NCBI RefSeq assembly: GCF_004362055.1
Contig: NZ_SNXB01000003.1
Location: 310,001 to 374,000 of the forward strand
Length of the DNA: 64,000 bases
DNA from: Flavobacterium sp. 245
Lineage (GTDB): Bacteria > Bacteroidota > Bacteroidia > Flavobacteriales > Flavobacteriaceae
Reading direction: 5' to 3'
This document shows, in pieces, positions 8,392 through 17,676 of the stretch (position 1 is its first letter; every line of letters starts with the position of its first letter). The translations under genes were made by a program, and so were the position numbers. Below the pieces are notes generated by a model. It was not told where the DNA came from. It saw only the letters and a program-made list of their open reading frames with translations, and did not search any database.

Positions 8392-10266
8392 TTATTGTTT
8401 ATTCAGCCAAAAATTATTTGATGGTGACGCGTCCATAAAAATACCGCCATCAATAGTAATCTGTTTAATTTCTTTCTTATTTTTTAGAAAAATTACTGCT
8501 AATTTTTGATTCTTTTCCCAAACTGCTGGTGTTTGATGAATCGTTTCAGCAGTATTATCAGCATACACTACTACTATATCAAACGGAACAGCAAAACCTC
8601 CTACATTTTCAATTGACACTTTATTATTGTCCACATTCTTAACCGAAAGATCAATGTAATTATTAGTAAAAAACCAATTATTAAAAAACCAATTCAGATT
8701 TTTTCCTGTTGCCGAATTAAATGAATTGAAATAATCCCACGGAATTGGATGTTTTCCGTTCCAATTATCCATGTATGCGTGAAGCGCTTTTTTGAATACA
8801 TCATCACCAAGCATGTCTTTTAAAGCAATGTAAGAAAGAGATGCTTTTCCATAAGAATTGTTTCCGTAACCCGCATCAGAAACCTGAGATGACATCGAAA
8901 TAATAGGCTGATCTTCTTCTGTTGAGGTATCATTAATATAGTTTTTTACTCTAAACTCTTTGTAGAATTTATCAGCTGCTTCTTTACCGTGTTCAGCAAT
9001 TCCAATTAAATATTCAAAAGTTGTTGCCCAGCCTTCATCCATAAAAGCATAACGCGTTTCATTGATTCCCATATAAAAAGGAAAATAAGTATGTGCTACT
9101 TCATGATCTTGAACTAATTGTGCAAATTTAGGGTCGCCCATTTGCGAATCGTTGCACATCATTGGGTATTCCATATCGGCAAAACCTTGAAAAGCGGTCA
9201 TTTTAGAAAACGGATACGGAACTCCCGGCCAATTGTTCGAAAACCAATCTAAAGCATATTGATTATTTTTTACCGAAGCCACAAAATCAGTTCCTTTTAC
9301 GTCATAAGCCGCTTGAACACTCGCACGTCTATTCGTTTTTTTATCTACTACAACACTGCTGGCATCCCACAAATAATGATCACTTAATCCAAAACAAACA
9401 TCTGAAATATGTTTAGCCTCAAACTTCCATACATTCCAGTCATTTTGTTTTGTTACCAATCCGTTTTTCATTTCCTGCTCATTTGCGATATGCAGAATTT
9501 CATCAGTTACATACGATTTTTTTAAACGCGCTGCAAACTCAGGCTGTAAAACCTCATCTGGGTTCAGCAAATCTCCAGTCGCATAAACCACATAGTTTTT
9601 AGGCGCTTTTACCGAATACGTGTAATCATTAAAATCATTGTAAAATTCCTGACGATCTGTGTGAGGCAATCTGTCCCATCTATTATAATCGTCAAAAACT
9701 GAAACACGAGGATAACTGTAAGCTACAAAAAAAGTAGTTTCGTCAATTTGTCCTTCTCTCCCACTTTCTTTAGACAAAGGATAATTCCAATCAATATTGA
9801 TTGTTACTTTAGAATGAGGCGGAATCGCTTTTTTGAGTCTTACATTCCCTACAGTTCCCCAGTTTCTTCCATCTTCTTTGTATACCTCACCAGCAATTTT
9901 TAAAGATGTCAGCGTCAATCCGTCGCTTAAAAAATCTTGGCTAACACTACCACTTCTTGGCGAAGATGGTTTATGAAGGTTGTTTACAAATCGAATAGGC
10001 AAGTTTTTTAACGTATCATTGCTATTGTTTGAGTACTCGATTGTTTCAGTTCCGCTCACTATTTTTGTTTTGGCATCAACGGTAATTTCCATCGTATATT
10101 TTCCGTGATTCTGCCAATAATTTTTCCCAGGTTTTCCGTCCATCGAACGTGTGCCTTTTTCATAAGCATTTTTTATATTTCTAGGCATGTAAAGCTCTTG
10201 TGCAAAGCTGTTTTGTGCAAAAAATGCAAGAGCAATTAATAAAAACCGAAGTGAATTTTTTCTCAT
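8392..10266 (-). CDS. M1-family metallopeptidase, secreted
   Basis: This 624-residue zinc aminopeptidase-like enzyme has a signal peptide (MRKNSLRFLLIALAFFAQNS...). The zinc site is complete: H388-E-V-A-H392, then exactly 18 residues, then Glu411 in 'FMDEGWATTFEY'. The exopeptidase loop equivalent to GAMEN reads 'GFADMEYPMM'. A catalytic Tyr is likely in 'YGKASLSY'. The C-terminal part is a beta domain. It lies upstream of the ACT-domain gene on the same strand with an 11-18 bp gap. Likely located in the periplasm or at the cell surface. Confidence 0.93.
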   Translation of the reverse strand: MRKNSLRFLLIALAFFAQNSFAQELYMPRNIKNAYEKGTRSMDGKPGKNYWQNHGKYTMEITVDAKTKIVSGTETIEYSNNSNDTLKNLPIRFVNNLHKPSSPRSGSVSQDFLSDGLTLTSLKIAGEVYKEDGRNWGTVGNVRLKKAIPPHSKVTINIDWNYPLSKESGREGQIDETTFFVAYSYPRVSVFDDYNRWDRLPHTDRQEFYNDFNDYTYSVKAPKNYVVYATGDLLNPDEVLQPEFAARLKKSYVTDEILHIANEQEMKNGLVTKQNDWNVWKFEAKHISDVCFGLSDHYLWDASSVVVDKKTNRRASVQAAYDVKGTDFVASVKNNQYALDWFSNNWPGVPYPFSKMTAFQGFADMEYPMMCNDSQMGDPKFAQLVQDHEVAHTYFPFYMGINETRYAFMDEGWATTFEYLIGIAEHGKEAADKFYKEFRVKNYINDTSTEEDQPIISMSSQVSDAGYGNNSYGKASLSYIALKDMLGDDVFKKALHAYMDNWNGKHPIPWDYFNSFNSATGKNLNWFFNNWFFTNNYIDLSVKNVDNNKVSIENVGGFAVPFDIVVVYADNTAETIHQTPAVWEKNQKLAVIFLKNKKEIKQITIDGGIFMDASPSNNFWLNKQ

Positions 10267-10356
10267 AAATTGTTTTAAGATTTTGATGATTTAATTTGAT
10301 ATAATATTAGTGGATATTTTTAACTTATTGTTACAATTGAGTTAAAAAAAATTAAA

Positions 10357-10409
10357 GTTTCAGGTTTCAAGTTTCAGGTTTCAGGTTTCAGGTTTCAGGT
10401 TTCAGGTTT
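10357..10409. repeat. Tandem 7-bp TTTCAGG array (family R1, no inverted arm)
   Basis: About seven direct copies of TTTCAGG/TTTCAAG stand upstream of the peptidase gene. Unlike the copies at 4045, 29213 and 32105 there is no inverse arm, so it looks like an expanded or half element. Confidence 0.8.
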
Positions 10410-10435
10410 GTGAGGCTGAGCAAAGCCTAAAAGTA

Positions 10436-10486
10436 AAAAACTTAGAACCTCAGCATCTTAGTATCTTAGCATCTTAGCATCTCATA
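10436..10486. repeat. ACTTAGAATCTTAG-type repeat (family R9)
   Basis: Degenerate tandem units of CTTAGcATCTTAG type. Similar units lie at 29788, 43276, 52321, 57060, 60036 and 60484. With the adjacent R1 array it fills most of the 284-bp gap before gapN. Confidence 0.7.
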
Positions 10487-10522
10487 AAAAAAAACCGTCT
10501 CTTTCAGAAAGAAAAAGACGGC
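10487..10522 (-). terminator. Rho-independent terminator of the gapN gene
   Basis: Read on the minus strand, a CCGTCTTTTTC / GAAAGAGACGG hairpin is followed by eight T. It lies about 30 bases after the gapN stop. Confidence 0.85.
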
Positions 10523-10550
10523 CCCTACAATTAATATATAACCCTGATGA

Positions 10551-12131
10551 CTACAAAATATAATCGGTATTAATAAAATTTGATTCTTTGCTGTTTAGCA
10601 ATTCCTGCAAAATTTCATTATTATAATCGATATCTTTTGAAGCTACAAACGTACGTATTGAAAAAGAACGCAAAGCATCCGGAATACTTAAAGTTCCAAC
10701 AGCAGAATCCTTACGACCTGTAAACGGGAACGCATCTGGCCCACGCTGACAAGAACTGTTGAGGTTAACTCGGCACACTAAATTTACCAAAGCATCAATA
10801 AGCGGTGCTAACGTTTTGATATTTTTTCCGAACAAACTCACTTGCTGGCCATAATTTGATTCGGCCATATCGTCAAGAGGTTCGTTGATATCATTAAAAG
10901 AAATAATTGGCACCACTGGACCAAATTGTTCTTCATGATACACCCTCATCTCCTTATTTACTGGATATAAAACGGCTGGGAAAATAAAATTTTCTGTATG
11001 TTTTCCGCCTTTTTCATTCAGGATATGTGCGCCTTTGCTTTTTGCATCGTCAATTAATCCTTGAATATAGGCTGGTTTGTCTGTTTCTGGAAGCGGTGTC
11101 AAAGAAGCTCCTTTTTCCCAAGGATTTCCAAATCCCAGACTGTCTACTTTTTCAGAGAAACGTTTGTTGAATTCTTCTCTGATTGATTCGTGAACATATA
11201 GCACTTTTAGAGCCGTACAACGCTGACCGTTAAAAGATAAAGTTCCCGCGATACATTCCTGAATAGCCAAATCTAAATCGGCGTCCGGTAAAATAATCGC
11301 TGGATTTTTAGCCTCTAAACCTAAAATCAAACGAAGTCTGTTTTTGTTTGGATGCTGATCCTGCAAAGCAATCGCCGATTTACTGTTTCCAATTAATGCC
11401 AAAACATCAATTTTTCCAGATTTCATAATTGGCGAAGCTACTTCTCTTCCGCGTCCGTAAACAATATTGATAACGCCTTTTGGAAAACTGCTTCTAAAAG
11501 CTTCTAACAATGGCGAAATACATAAAACACCATGTTTAGCTGGTTTAAAAATCACGGTATTACCCATAATCAAAGCCGGAATCAACAAAGAGAAAGTTTC
11601 ATTTAAAGGATAATTGTACGGTCCAAGACATAAAACCACTCCAAGCGGTCCACGACGAATCATCGCATTAACACCTTGCACTTTTTCAAAATGTGAACTG
11701 CGTCCGTTTAATTCTTTATAACTAGCAATTGTATCGTAAATATATTCAACCGTTCTGTCGAATTCTTTTTGCGAATCTCCAAGGTTTTTTCCAATTTCCC
11801 ACATTAAAAGTTTCACCACTTCTTCGCGGGTCGCTTTCATCTGTTTTACAAAATTCTCCATGCATTTTATACGGTCAACCACTTTCATAGTTGGCCATAA
11901 ACCCTGACCTTTATTATAGGCGGTGTTTGCAGCTTCGACTACTTCGGCAGCTTCTTTTTCTGCCATAAACGGAATCGATCCTAATAATGTTGGAGTGTAT
12001 TTTTCAGTTGATGAAATCGTCGAAAATACTGGTGTTGTCTGCCCTGTCCATTTTTTCAATTCTCCATTTACAAGATAGGTATCTTGATTTATCAGACTTT
12101 TGATCTGATATTCTTCGGGTATTAAACTCAT
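10551..12131 (-). CDS. gapN: NADP-dependent glyceraldehyde-3-phosphate dehydrogenase, non-phosphorylating
   Basis: This 526-residue aldehyde dehydrogenase oxidises glyceraldehyde-3-phosphate to 3-phosphoglycerate with NADP, bypassing an ATP-yielding step to make NADPH. The catalytic Cys305 is in '[11 protein letters not shown]', the general-base Glu in '[12 protein letters not shown]', and the cofactor fold has '[10 protein letters not shown]'. The C-terminal '[20 protein letters not shown]' closely fits the GapN subgroup rather than generic aldehyde dehydrogenases. Monocistronic with its own terminator. The GapN assignment is strong; a related semialdehyde substrate is the alternative. Confidence 0.9.
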   Translation of the reverse strand: MSLIPEEYQIKSLINQDTYLVNGELKKWTGQTTPVFSTISSTEKYTPTLLGSIPFMAEKEAAEVVEAANTAYNKGQGLWPTMKVVDRIKCMENFVKQMKATREEVVKLLMWEIGKNLGDSQKEFDRTVEYIYDTIASYKELNGRSSHFEKVQGVNAMIRRGPLGVVLCLGPYNYPLNETFSLLIPALIMGNTVIFKPAKHGVLCISPLLEAFRSSFPKGVINIVYGRGREVASPIMKSGKIDVLALIGNSKSAIALQDQHPNKNRLRLILGLEAKNPAIILPDADLDLAIQECIAGTLSFNGQRCTALKVLYVHESIREEFNKRFSEKVDSLGFGNPWEKGASLTPLPETDKPAYIQGLIDDAKSKGAHILNEKGGKHTENFIFPAVLYPVNKEMRVYHEEQFGPVVPIISFNDINEPLDDMAESNYGQQVSLFGKNIKTLAPLIDALVNLVCRVNLNSSCQRGPDAFPFTGRKDSAVGTLSIPDALRSFSIRTFVASKDIDYNNEILQELLNSKESNFINTDYIL

Positions 12132-12174
12132 AATCTGGTAATTTATAGTTTGGTTATTAATAGCATTTTAAAAC

Positions 12175-12203
12175 GAAAAAAGAGGCTTTTTGCGCCTCTT
12201 CTT
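12175..12203 (-). terminator. Rho-independent terminator after the rhodanese gene
   Basis: The hairpin AAGAGGC / GCCTCTT with a T-run on the minus strand immediately follows the rhodanese stop at 12209. Confidence 0.8.
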
Positions 12204-12208
12204 CCTTA

Positions 12209-12520
12209 TTATGGTTGTATGGTGTCGCCTTCCCAATCCAGTATACCGCCAAGCAAGTTATAGGCATTTTCTATACCTAATTCATTCATAACTTGACAAG
12301 CTTTTGCACTTCTGGCTCCAGAACGGCAATACACATAATAGTTTTTGTTTTTATCTAATTCTTCGATTTCATAAATAAAACCCTGACCTTTATTGATGTC
12401 AATGTTTACAGCATTTTCAATATAGCCATCATTAAATTCGTCTTCAGTTCTTACATCAAGTATAACTGCATTTTCGTCAGCGTTTAGCTGAGCAACCCAA
12501 TCTTCTTGTGATAAATTCAT
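12209..12520 (-). CDS. Single-domain rhodanese sulfurtransferase
   Basis: This 103-residue cytoplasmic protein would carry a persulfide and pass sulfane sulfur to an acceptor. The CH2A motif 'AVILDVRTEDEF' is at residues 18-29 and the active-site loop C65-R-S-G-A-R-S is complete, so it should be active. There is no signal peptide. It stands alone between two terminators but near other sulfur genes (MBL-rhodanese, TauE, YeeE). Confidence 0.92.
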   Translation of the reverse strand: MNLSQEDWVAQLNADENAVILDVRTEDEFNDGYIENAVNIDINKGQGFIYEIEELDKNKNYYVYCRSGARSAKACQVMNELGIENAYNLLGGILDWEGDTIQP

Positions 12521-12882
12521 AGTAATAGGTGTTTTTGTAAAATTACGACGTTTCTATTAATTAAAAACGTACCAAATGCGATTTCGATTATTATTCTCAG
12601 AAAACGTTTTAGAGAAAGGATTATAATCAGTGATTTACAAATTTACTTACTATTTTTAAAAATTCACTCTATAAAATCGATAGAAAATAGGTTTTTTGCA
12701 TTTGCACAAAATGCATCTTAATTACAGTTTTCTGACAATTAATGCCAGCCGAATCTATTATCTTTGTAAAGAATTATAATTTTTAATTCGATTTTGACAA
12801 AAACATTAGCCACGAATTGCACAAATTCTCACGAATTAATTAGCATAAATCCTGAAATCCGTGGCAAAAAAAAAAAGTTACA
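12521..12882. other. Divergent intergenic region between rhodanese and Crp/Fnr genes
   Basis: This 362-bp gap carries the promoters of both divergent genes. On the plus strand a perfect -7 element TATCTTTG is at 12759-12766, which would start the Crp/Fnr transcript near 12773 and leave a leader of about 110 bases that contains the R5 repeat. No clear Crp-type dyad GTnAC-N4-GTnAC is seen here. Confidence 0.6.
12809..12865. repeat. GCCACGAATT inverted repeat (family R5)
   Basis: The element begins GCCACGAATT and ends in the complement CCGTGGC, with internal CACGAATT units. A second copy is at 44174-44267. This one lies in the Crp/Fnr leader just before the ATG, ending 17 bases from it. Confidence 0.75.
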
Positions 12883-13515
12883 ATGCAAAACTCCTTAAAA
12901 AATATCTTTCCAAATTTTTCCAATGAACTAGTTTCAACTATTGAAGAAAACGGAAACCAGCAAGATTTTGAAGCCGGAACCATTTTAATGCGTACCGGAC
13001 AATATATTAAAAACACGGTTTTGATACTTAAAGGAAAAATCAAAATATATCGTGAGGGCGAAGATGGCGGCGAGTTTTTAATGTATTATTTACAGCCCGG
13101 GCAAGCCTGCGCCATTTCGATGATTTGTACTGCCAAAAGCGAAAAAAGCCAAATCATGGCAAAAGTTGTCGAAGATGTTACTGTTATGATGATTCCGTTG
13201 CAAATGATGGACAAATGGATGATGGAACACCGTTCCTGGTATGAATTTGTAATTGAAACCTATAGAAGTCGTTTTGAAGAAGTCTTAGAAGTTGTCGACA
13301 ATATCGCTTTTCGTTCTATGGATGAACGTTTGGAATTTTACTTAAAAAGACATTCTGATGCTTGTGGCTGTTCTGAAGTTAAACTTTCGCACCAAGAAAT
13401 CGCAACCGAATTAAACACTTCTCGAGAAGTCGTTTCAAGATTACTTAAAAAAATGGAACAACGAGGTTTGGTCAAGCTCAATCGCAACCAAATAGAACTT
13501 TTGATAAAAAATTAA
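12883..13515 (+). CDS. Crp/Fnr-family transcriptional regulator
   Basis: This 210-residue regulator has an N-terminal cyclic-nucleotide-binding-type barrel (residues about 20-120, 'GTILMRTGQYIKNTVLILKG') and a C-terminal winged helix ('LSHQEIATELNTSREVVSRL' near 165-187). Two cysteines precede the helix-turn-helix (CGCSEV) and two lie in the barrel (ACAISMIC), but the four-Cys cluster arrangement of classical FNR is not evident. Context suggests control of nearby sulfur and respiratory genes: dyad sites matching a Crp/Fnr operator precede the TauE gene and the MBL-rhodanese gene. The signal sensed is unknown. Confidence 0.93.
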   Translation: MQNSLKNIFPNFSNELVSTIEENGNQQDFEAGTILMRTGQYIKNTVLILKGKIKIYREGEDGGEFLMYYLQPGQACAISMICTAKSEKSQIMAKVVEDVTVMMIPLQMMDKWMMEHRSWYEFVIETYRSRFEEVLEVVDNIAFRSMDERLEFYLKRHSDACGCSEVKLSHQEIATELNTSREVVSRLLKKMEQRGLVKLNRNQIELLIKN

Positions 13516-13545
13516 ACATTTAATTTTTGTTTTTAACCATTAAGA

Positions 13546-13662
13546 TATTAAGAAAGTTAAGATTACTGCTTAGCTTTTCTTAAGAAAGATTAAGGCTCTC
13601 TTACTTAATTTTCTTTGCTAGCTAAACGCATGCAAACTTAACTTTCTTAATATCTTAATGGT
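13546..13662. repeat. Long perfect inverted repeat (family R2)
   Basis: Two 26-base arms, starting ACCATTAAGATATTAAG and perfectly complementary, enclose a loop of about 65 bases that itself contains smaller inverted pieces. A sister copy lies at 19940-20076. It sits between the Crp/Fnr and TauE genes and may form a large hairpin in RNA. Confidence 0.9.
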
Positions 13663-13685
13663 AAAATAATTTTCACAATCCTTAT

Positions 13686-13699
13686 GTGATAAATGTTAC
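13686..13699. promoter_or_regulatory. Putative Crp/Fnr operator upstream of tauE-like gene
   Basis: The site GTGATAAATGTTAC is the inverse of GTAACATTTATCAC, which matches the site at 18431 (GTAACATTAGTCAC) at 12 of 14 positions. It lies 22 bases upstream of a near-consensus -7 element CAACTTTG at 13722-13729, the same distance as at 18431. Confidence 0.6.
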
Positions 13700-13745
13700 T
13701 GTAGGTTTCTAATTTCCGAAGCAACTTTGCATCAAAACAAATGCA

Positions 13746-14531
13746 ATGGAATATATAGGCTATTTTGCTTCAATCATAATCGGGATTTCGCTGGGCTTAA
13801 TTGGCGGTGGAGGATCGATTCTGACTATTCCAATTCTCGTATATTTATTTAAAGTAAATCCAGAGCAAGCAACTTCTTATTCCTTATTTATTGTTGGTTT
13901 GACCGCACTTTCCGGAAGCTACACTCATTACAAAATGGGAAATTTAAAATTAAAGTCGGCATTGTATTTTGCGATTCCTTCAGTGATTTCGATTTTGATT
14001 ATTCGTGAAGTTATTTTTCCGCAAATTGCTTCTACCCTGTTTTCAATCGCTTCTTATTCTGTTTCGAAAGATTTTCTGATTATGATTGTCTTTTCGGTTT
14101 TAATGATTACCGCAGCAATTTCGATGATTCAAAAACCACAACCCGAAATAAAAAGCGCCGAAACAAATTATCTTCAATTAAGCATAATTGGCTTTTTAGT
14201 CGGAATTGTAACAGGATTTCTGGGAGCTGGCGGTGGATTTTTAATAATTCCGGCACTTTTATTCTTTGCCAAATTACCCATGAAACAAGCCGTTGGGACT
14301 TCGCTTTTAATTATTACAATCAATTCTTCAATAGGTTTTGCAGGCGATTTATACATCGGAACTCCCATAAATTACCCCTTTTTATTAGGCGTTTCAGGAA
14401 TGGCACTTCTCGGAATGTTTATCGGAAGCCGTCTTTCTAAAAAAATTGACGGCGCAAAGTTAAAACCGCTTTTCGGCTGGTTTGTTCTCGTGATGGGAAT
14501 TTATATTATTGCAAAAGAGGTTTTATTCTAA
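13746..14531 (+). CDS. TauE/SafE-family membrane transporter (sulfite/anion exporter)
   Basis: This 261-residue inner-membrane protein has about eight hydrophobic segments in two inverted halves. The family glycine motifs appear in both: 'GLIGGGGSILTIPILVYLF' near residue 18 and 'GFLGAGGGFLIIPALLFF' near 157. Members move sulfite, sulfonates or other organic anions. The upstream Crp-type site and position next to a Crp/Fnr gene and near rhodanese genes point to a role in sulfur handling, which is inference. Confidence 0.92.
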   Translation: MEYIGYFASIIIGISLGLIGGGGSILTIPILVYLFKVNPEQATSYSLFIVGLTALSGSYTHYKMGNLKLKSALYFAIPSVISILIIREVIFPQIASTLFSIASYSVSKDFLIMIVFSVLMITAAISMIQKPQPEIKSAETNYLQLSIIGFLVGIVTGFLGAGGGFLIIPALLFFAKLPMKQAVGTSLLIITINSSIGFAGDLYIGTPINYPFLLGVSGMALLGMFIGSRLSKKIDGAKLKPLFGWFVLVMGIYIIAKEVLF

Positions 14532-14609
14532 AGCATTTAACATCACACTAATTCGGCAAATTTGTGTAGATTTTTAAATATTTTCAATTTAGTTTACTTG
14601 TAGAGTAGT

Positions 14610-14639
14610 CTTTGTCAAAGTTTCAGGCTTTGACAAAGG
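14610..14639. repeat. Small inverted repeat CTTTGTCAAAG / CTTTGACAAAG
   Basis: Each half is itself a near palindrome and the pair encloses a short GTTTCAGG-like loop. It may act as a weak terminator after the TauE gene, though there is no T-run. Confidence 0.4.
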
Positions 14640-14729
14640 TGAAACTAAAAAAGGATAACGCTTCTATCCCTAACACAGACTCAGGTACGTTGAGGTTTTC
14701 ATTACTATTTAAAAGAAATACAAAATGAG

Positions 14730-14784
14730 ATTGCTTCGTTCCTCGCAAAGACGCACGCTAGGTCATTGCGAGGAACGAAGCAAC
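14730..14784. repeat. Inverted repeat TTGCTTCGTTCCTCGCAA (family R3)
   Basis: Two perfect 18-base arms enclose a 17-base loop. It belongs to the GC-richer intergenic family seen also at 17418, 38264 and 55493. It lies between the convergent TauE and cydB genes; apart from this and the smaller inverted repeat at 14610, the 305-bp gap shows nothing else. Confidence 0.85.
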
Positions 14785-14836
14785 CACACTACAATATTAA
14801 ACACAAAGGCGGAGCAAATTAACAGCAAAAAAACCT

Positions 14837-15913
14837 CTAATGCTCTCCATACCCAACATCATCCATCTTCCCGCTAAAAACACGATACTGAATAACAAAA
14901 TAAACAATCACCAAAAACAAAGCGATAAAAAACCAGCTCAAACCTGCGTTCAAACCATATTCTCCAGCGGCGGTGTTATAAATCGTTAACGACGGATTTA
15001 CATTATTAGTTGAAGGCAAAACATTCGGAAAAATTGAAACGGCTGTCGAAGCAAATCCTCCAACTAAAAATAGGGTTGAAAACAGAAATCCGTGGCCGTC
15101 TTTTTTAAAGGAACGGACTTTGAATAATCCTAAAATTCCAACAAAAGTCATGATTGGGAAAAACCATAAAATTGGATTTTCAATAAAATTATGAAACGGC
15201 TGAGGTTCGATAAAATGCCAAATTTGAAGTGAAATAAAAACCAGAATCAGCAAAACGATATTCAATCTAAAAACCACATTTTTAAGTTTTGGGTTTAGAG
15301 ACGAATTTGTTTTATAAATAATCCAATTAGCACCGTGAATGGTTAAGGCGACGGTACTCACAATTCCTAAGAAAAGTGTAAACCAGTCAATAATTCCCAA
15401 TTCATTTGCCTGCGGACTAAAAGTTGGATTCCATAATGGCAGAAAGAAAAAATGTGGTTCCTGTGTCGAAACACCGTTTTGCACCATTCCGAGATTAACA
15501 CCGCGAACGATATTTCCTAAAGCAATTCCGAAGAAAAGTGCCAAAAGCAAACTTGCAATTCCGAAAGCTTTATCCCAAATCGCTTCCCACATATGATTAT
15601 GCACTTGTCCGCGCATTTCTAATCCGATGGCACGAAAAATCAAAAGCCATAAAATCATAATCAAAGGCAAATAAAAACCACTGAAAGAAGATGCGTATAA
15701 TGTTGGAAAAGCAAAAAATAAAACGCCTCCGGCAGCAATCAACCAAACTTCATTAGCATCCCAAAACGGACCAATTGAATTCGTGATTACTTTTTTATCT
15801 CTTTCAGTATCGGCAAAAAATAAATGAATAATTCCTGCGCCAAAATCGTAGCCATCTAAAACTAGATAAACAGCCAAAATTCCCATTAAAACTACGTACC
15901 AAAAAAATTCCAT
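14837..15913 (-). CDS. cydB: Cytochrome bd ubiquinol oxidase subunit II
   Basis: This 358-residue membrane subunit pairs with CydA to form the high-affinity terminal oxidase. The N-terminus 'VLMGILAVYLVLDGYDFGAG' contains the conserved DGYDFGAG segment, followed by 'NSIGPFWDANEVWLIAAGG', both hallmark CydB motifs. About nine membrane helices are present. The gene begins two bases after the cydA stop codon. The bd oxidase allows respiration at low oxygen and in the presence of sulfide or nitric oxide. Confidence 0.97.
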   Translation of the reverse strand: MEFFWYVVLMGILAVYLVLDGYDFGAGIIHLFFADTERDKKVITNSIGPFWDANEVWLIAAGGVLFFAFPTLYASSFSGFYLPLIMILWLLIFRAIGLEMRGQVHNHMWEAIWDKAFGIASLLLALFFGIALGNIVRGVNLGMVQNGVSTQEPHFFFLPLWNPTFSPQANELGIIDWFTLFLGIVSTVALTIHGANWIIYKTNSSLNPKLKNVVFRLNIVLLILVFISLQIWHFIEPQPFHNFIENPILWFFPIMTFVGILGLFKVRSFKKDGHGFLFSTLFLVGGFASTAVSIFPNVLPSTNNVNPSLTIYNTAAGEYGLNAGLSWFFIALFLVIVYFVIQYRVFSGKMDDVGYGEH

Positions 15914-15915
15914 AT

Positions 15916-17262
15916 TTATATTTTTTCTGTTGAAAGTTCCACGTGATGAGGTCCTTTATTGATAATTTTTCCAATCAAAAGCAAAAACAACATTCCGAGC
16001 AAAAGGTACAATCCAATAAAACCCAGCAATGTAAACAAAGTATTTCCTGAAGAAACCGTTGGCGACGCACCTGCTGCGGTTCGCATTAAATTATAAACGA
16101 GCCACGGCTGTCTTCCTAATTCGGCCGTGTACCAGCCCGTTGTATTCGCGATGTATGGAAATGGCATCATAAACATAAGTGACCATAGAATCCATTTGGT
16201 TTCGAATAATTTACCTCTTATTAATTGAAAAAGTGAGAGAACCATTAAACCAATAAATACAGTTCCGAGACCAACCATAATATGATACGCATAATACAAC
16301 CCAGAAATATTTGTTGGATGCAAATCTTCTTCAAATTGATCCAAACCTTTAATTTCTTGATCCCAGTTTCCATAAGTAAGGAAACTTAGAATATTTGGAA
16401 CAGCGATTTTATTGTCTAGTTTTTTGTCTTTAACATCAGGCTGACCGATTAAGACAATTTCTGAACCTTTTTTCTCGGTATGAAAAATTCCTTCCATTCC
16501 TGCAAAAGTTACCGGTTGATATTTCACGACATTTTTTGCCAGTAAATCTCCCGTTGGAACTGCAACTACAATACTCGAAATCAATCCGAAGATAACTCCG
16601 GTTTTCAAGAATAATTTTCCAAAAGAAATATTCTTTTTACTCAAAATATAGAAAGCACCAATTCCTGCAACGACAAAAGAACTCGTAACCAAAGAAGCGG
16701 CCTGATTGTGCAAATAGGAAGGCCAAAGCCACGGATTTAAAAATAAAGCCTGAAAATTATTGAGGACAAATTTTCCGTTTTCGATAATTTCATAACCCAC
16801 CGGATTCTGCATCCACGAATGTGTAGCGATGATTAAAAATCCGCTGGCCCAGGAACCGATACAAATTAATAATCCGGTTACAAAATGCCATTTGTGGCCG
16901 AGGAGCTTTTCTCCAAATAAAAATATCCCCAGAAAAGAGGATTCTAAAAAGAAGGAAAACATTCCTTCCATCGCCAAAGTCTGGCCTATAATTCCGCCCG
17001 TTAATTCGGAGAATTTAGCCCAGTTTGTTCCGAATTGAAATTCCATTGGAATTCCCGTAACAACGCCCATCGCAAAATTCAGGGCGAAAATCTTCATCCA
17101 GAAATGTGTCGCGTGGTTGTATTGTTCGTCTTTAGTTTTAAGGTATTTCCATTTGAAGTAAACAATGATCAAAGAAAGACCCATTGTAAGTTGCGGAAAA
17201 AGATAGTGAAAGGTAATTGTGAAGGCGAATTGCATTCGGTCATAAAAAAGCATTTCTTCCAT
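15916..17262 (-). CDS. cydA: Cytochrome bd ubiquinol oxidase subunit I
   Basis: This is the haem-bearing subunit of cytochrome bd. From the ATG at 17262 the protein has about 448 residues and begins MEEMLFYDRMQFAFTITFHY, placing the first haem ligand His near residue 19; a longer frame to 17295 adds eleven non-homologous residues. Other ligands fit 'ATHSWMQNPVGY' and the Met of 'YHIMVGLG'. 'GWYTAELGRQPW' is the conserved C-terminal motif. The quinone loop is short. I see no cydX-like small gene. A -7 element CAAATTTA (inverse) at 17293-17300 supports the chosen start. Confidence 0.96.
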   Translation of the reverse strand: MEEMLFYDRMQFAFTITFHYLFPQLTMGLSLIIVYFKWKYLKTKDEQYNHATHFWMKIFALNFAMGVVTGIPMEFQFGTNWAKFSELTGGIIGQTLAMEGMFSFFLESSFLGIFLFGEKLLGHKWHFVTGLLICIGSWASGFLIIATHSWMQNPVGYEIIENGKFVLNNFQALFLNPWLWPSYLHNQAASLVTSSFVVAGIGAFYILSKKNISFGKLFLKTGVIFGLISSIVVAVPTGDLLAKNVVKYQPVTFAGMEGIFHTEKKGSEIVLIGQPDVKDKKLDNKIAVPNILSFLTYGNWDQEIKGLDQFEEDLHPTNISGLYYAYHIMVGLGTVFIGLMVLSLFQLIRGKLFETKWILWSLMFMMPFPYIANTTGWYTAELGRQPWLVYNLMRTAAGASPTVSSGNTLFTLLGFIGLYLLLGMLFLLLIGKIINKGPHHVELSTEKI

Positions 17263-17417
17263 TATAGTGGTATTTGGTTTTATGAAGTTCCACAAATTTA
17301 CCCATTAAAACCCGAAATTCCTGTCTTTAAAAAAAGTTTATACGCTGGTATTTGTTAAACTTTTCAACAATTTTATAAGTGGAAATTATATTTATGTTTA
17401 GTATGATTCCCAAAAGT

Positions 17418-17520
17418 TTGTCATTTCGACGTAAGGAGAAATCCTCGCGGGAAGCTCTACAAAGATTAGATTCTCATTGCGGAGTTACTTGCGAGGATTT
17501 CTCCTTCGTCGAAATGACAA
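17418..17520. repeat. Inverted repeat TTGTCATTTCGACG (family R3)
   Basis: Arms start TTGTCATTTCGACG and end with the complement; inner arms AGGAGAAATCCTCGC extend the stem. The loop carries GAAGCTCTACAAAGATTAGA, similar to the loops at 38264 and 55493. Confidence 0.9.
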
Positions 17521-17546
17521 GATTGTGCGCATATGCGTATCAAACA

Positions 17547-17669
17547 TAGCACGCGGTTTCAACCGCGGGGACACAATGCATATATCCCGTTTCTCCCTCT
17601 CGTATGGTTTCAATCGCGGAAACGCATGCGTAATCACAATACGTTTCCCACGGTTGAAACCGTGGGCTA
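17547..17669. repeat. GGTTTCAACCGCGGG repeat cluster (family R6)
   Basis: Three related units with the hairpin GGTTTCAACCG or GGTTGAAACCG occur within 123 bases, the last in inverse orientation, making a large palindrome with outer arms TAGC-ACGCGGTTTC / GAAACCGTGGGCTA. GC content is well above that of the flanks. Confidence 0.8.
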
Positions 17670-17676
17670 TATTTAA

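Larger units (their letters stand above)
17263..17676. other. Repeat-rich gap between cydA and the HD-hydrolase gene
   Basis: The 414-bp gap holds the cydA promoter (-7 at 17300-17293 on the minus strand) and two palindromic elements: family R3 at 17418-17520 and family R6 at 17547-17669. No gene is supported here. Confidence 0.7.

Noticed and set aside
13546..13662. A CRISPR-like or toxin-antitoxin RNA locus at the R2 repeat
   Set aside because: There is one palindrome with a single loop, no direct repeats with spacers and no associated genes.
17035..17358. A 107-codon frame antisense to the start of cydA
   Set aside because: Shadow of the conserved cydA sequence; the coding strand is clear from the haem-ligand motifs.
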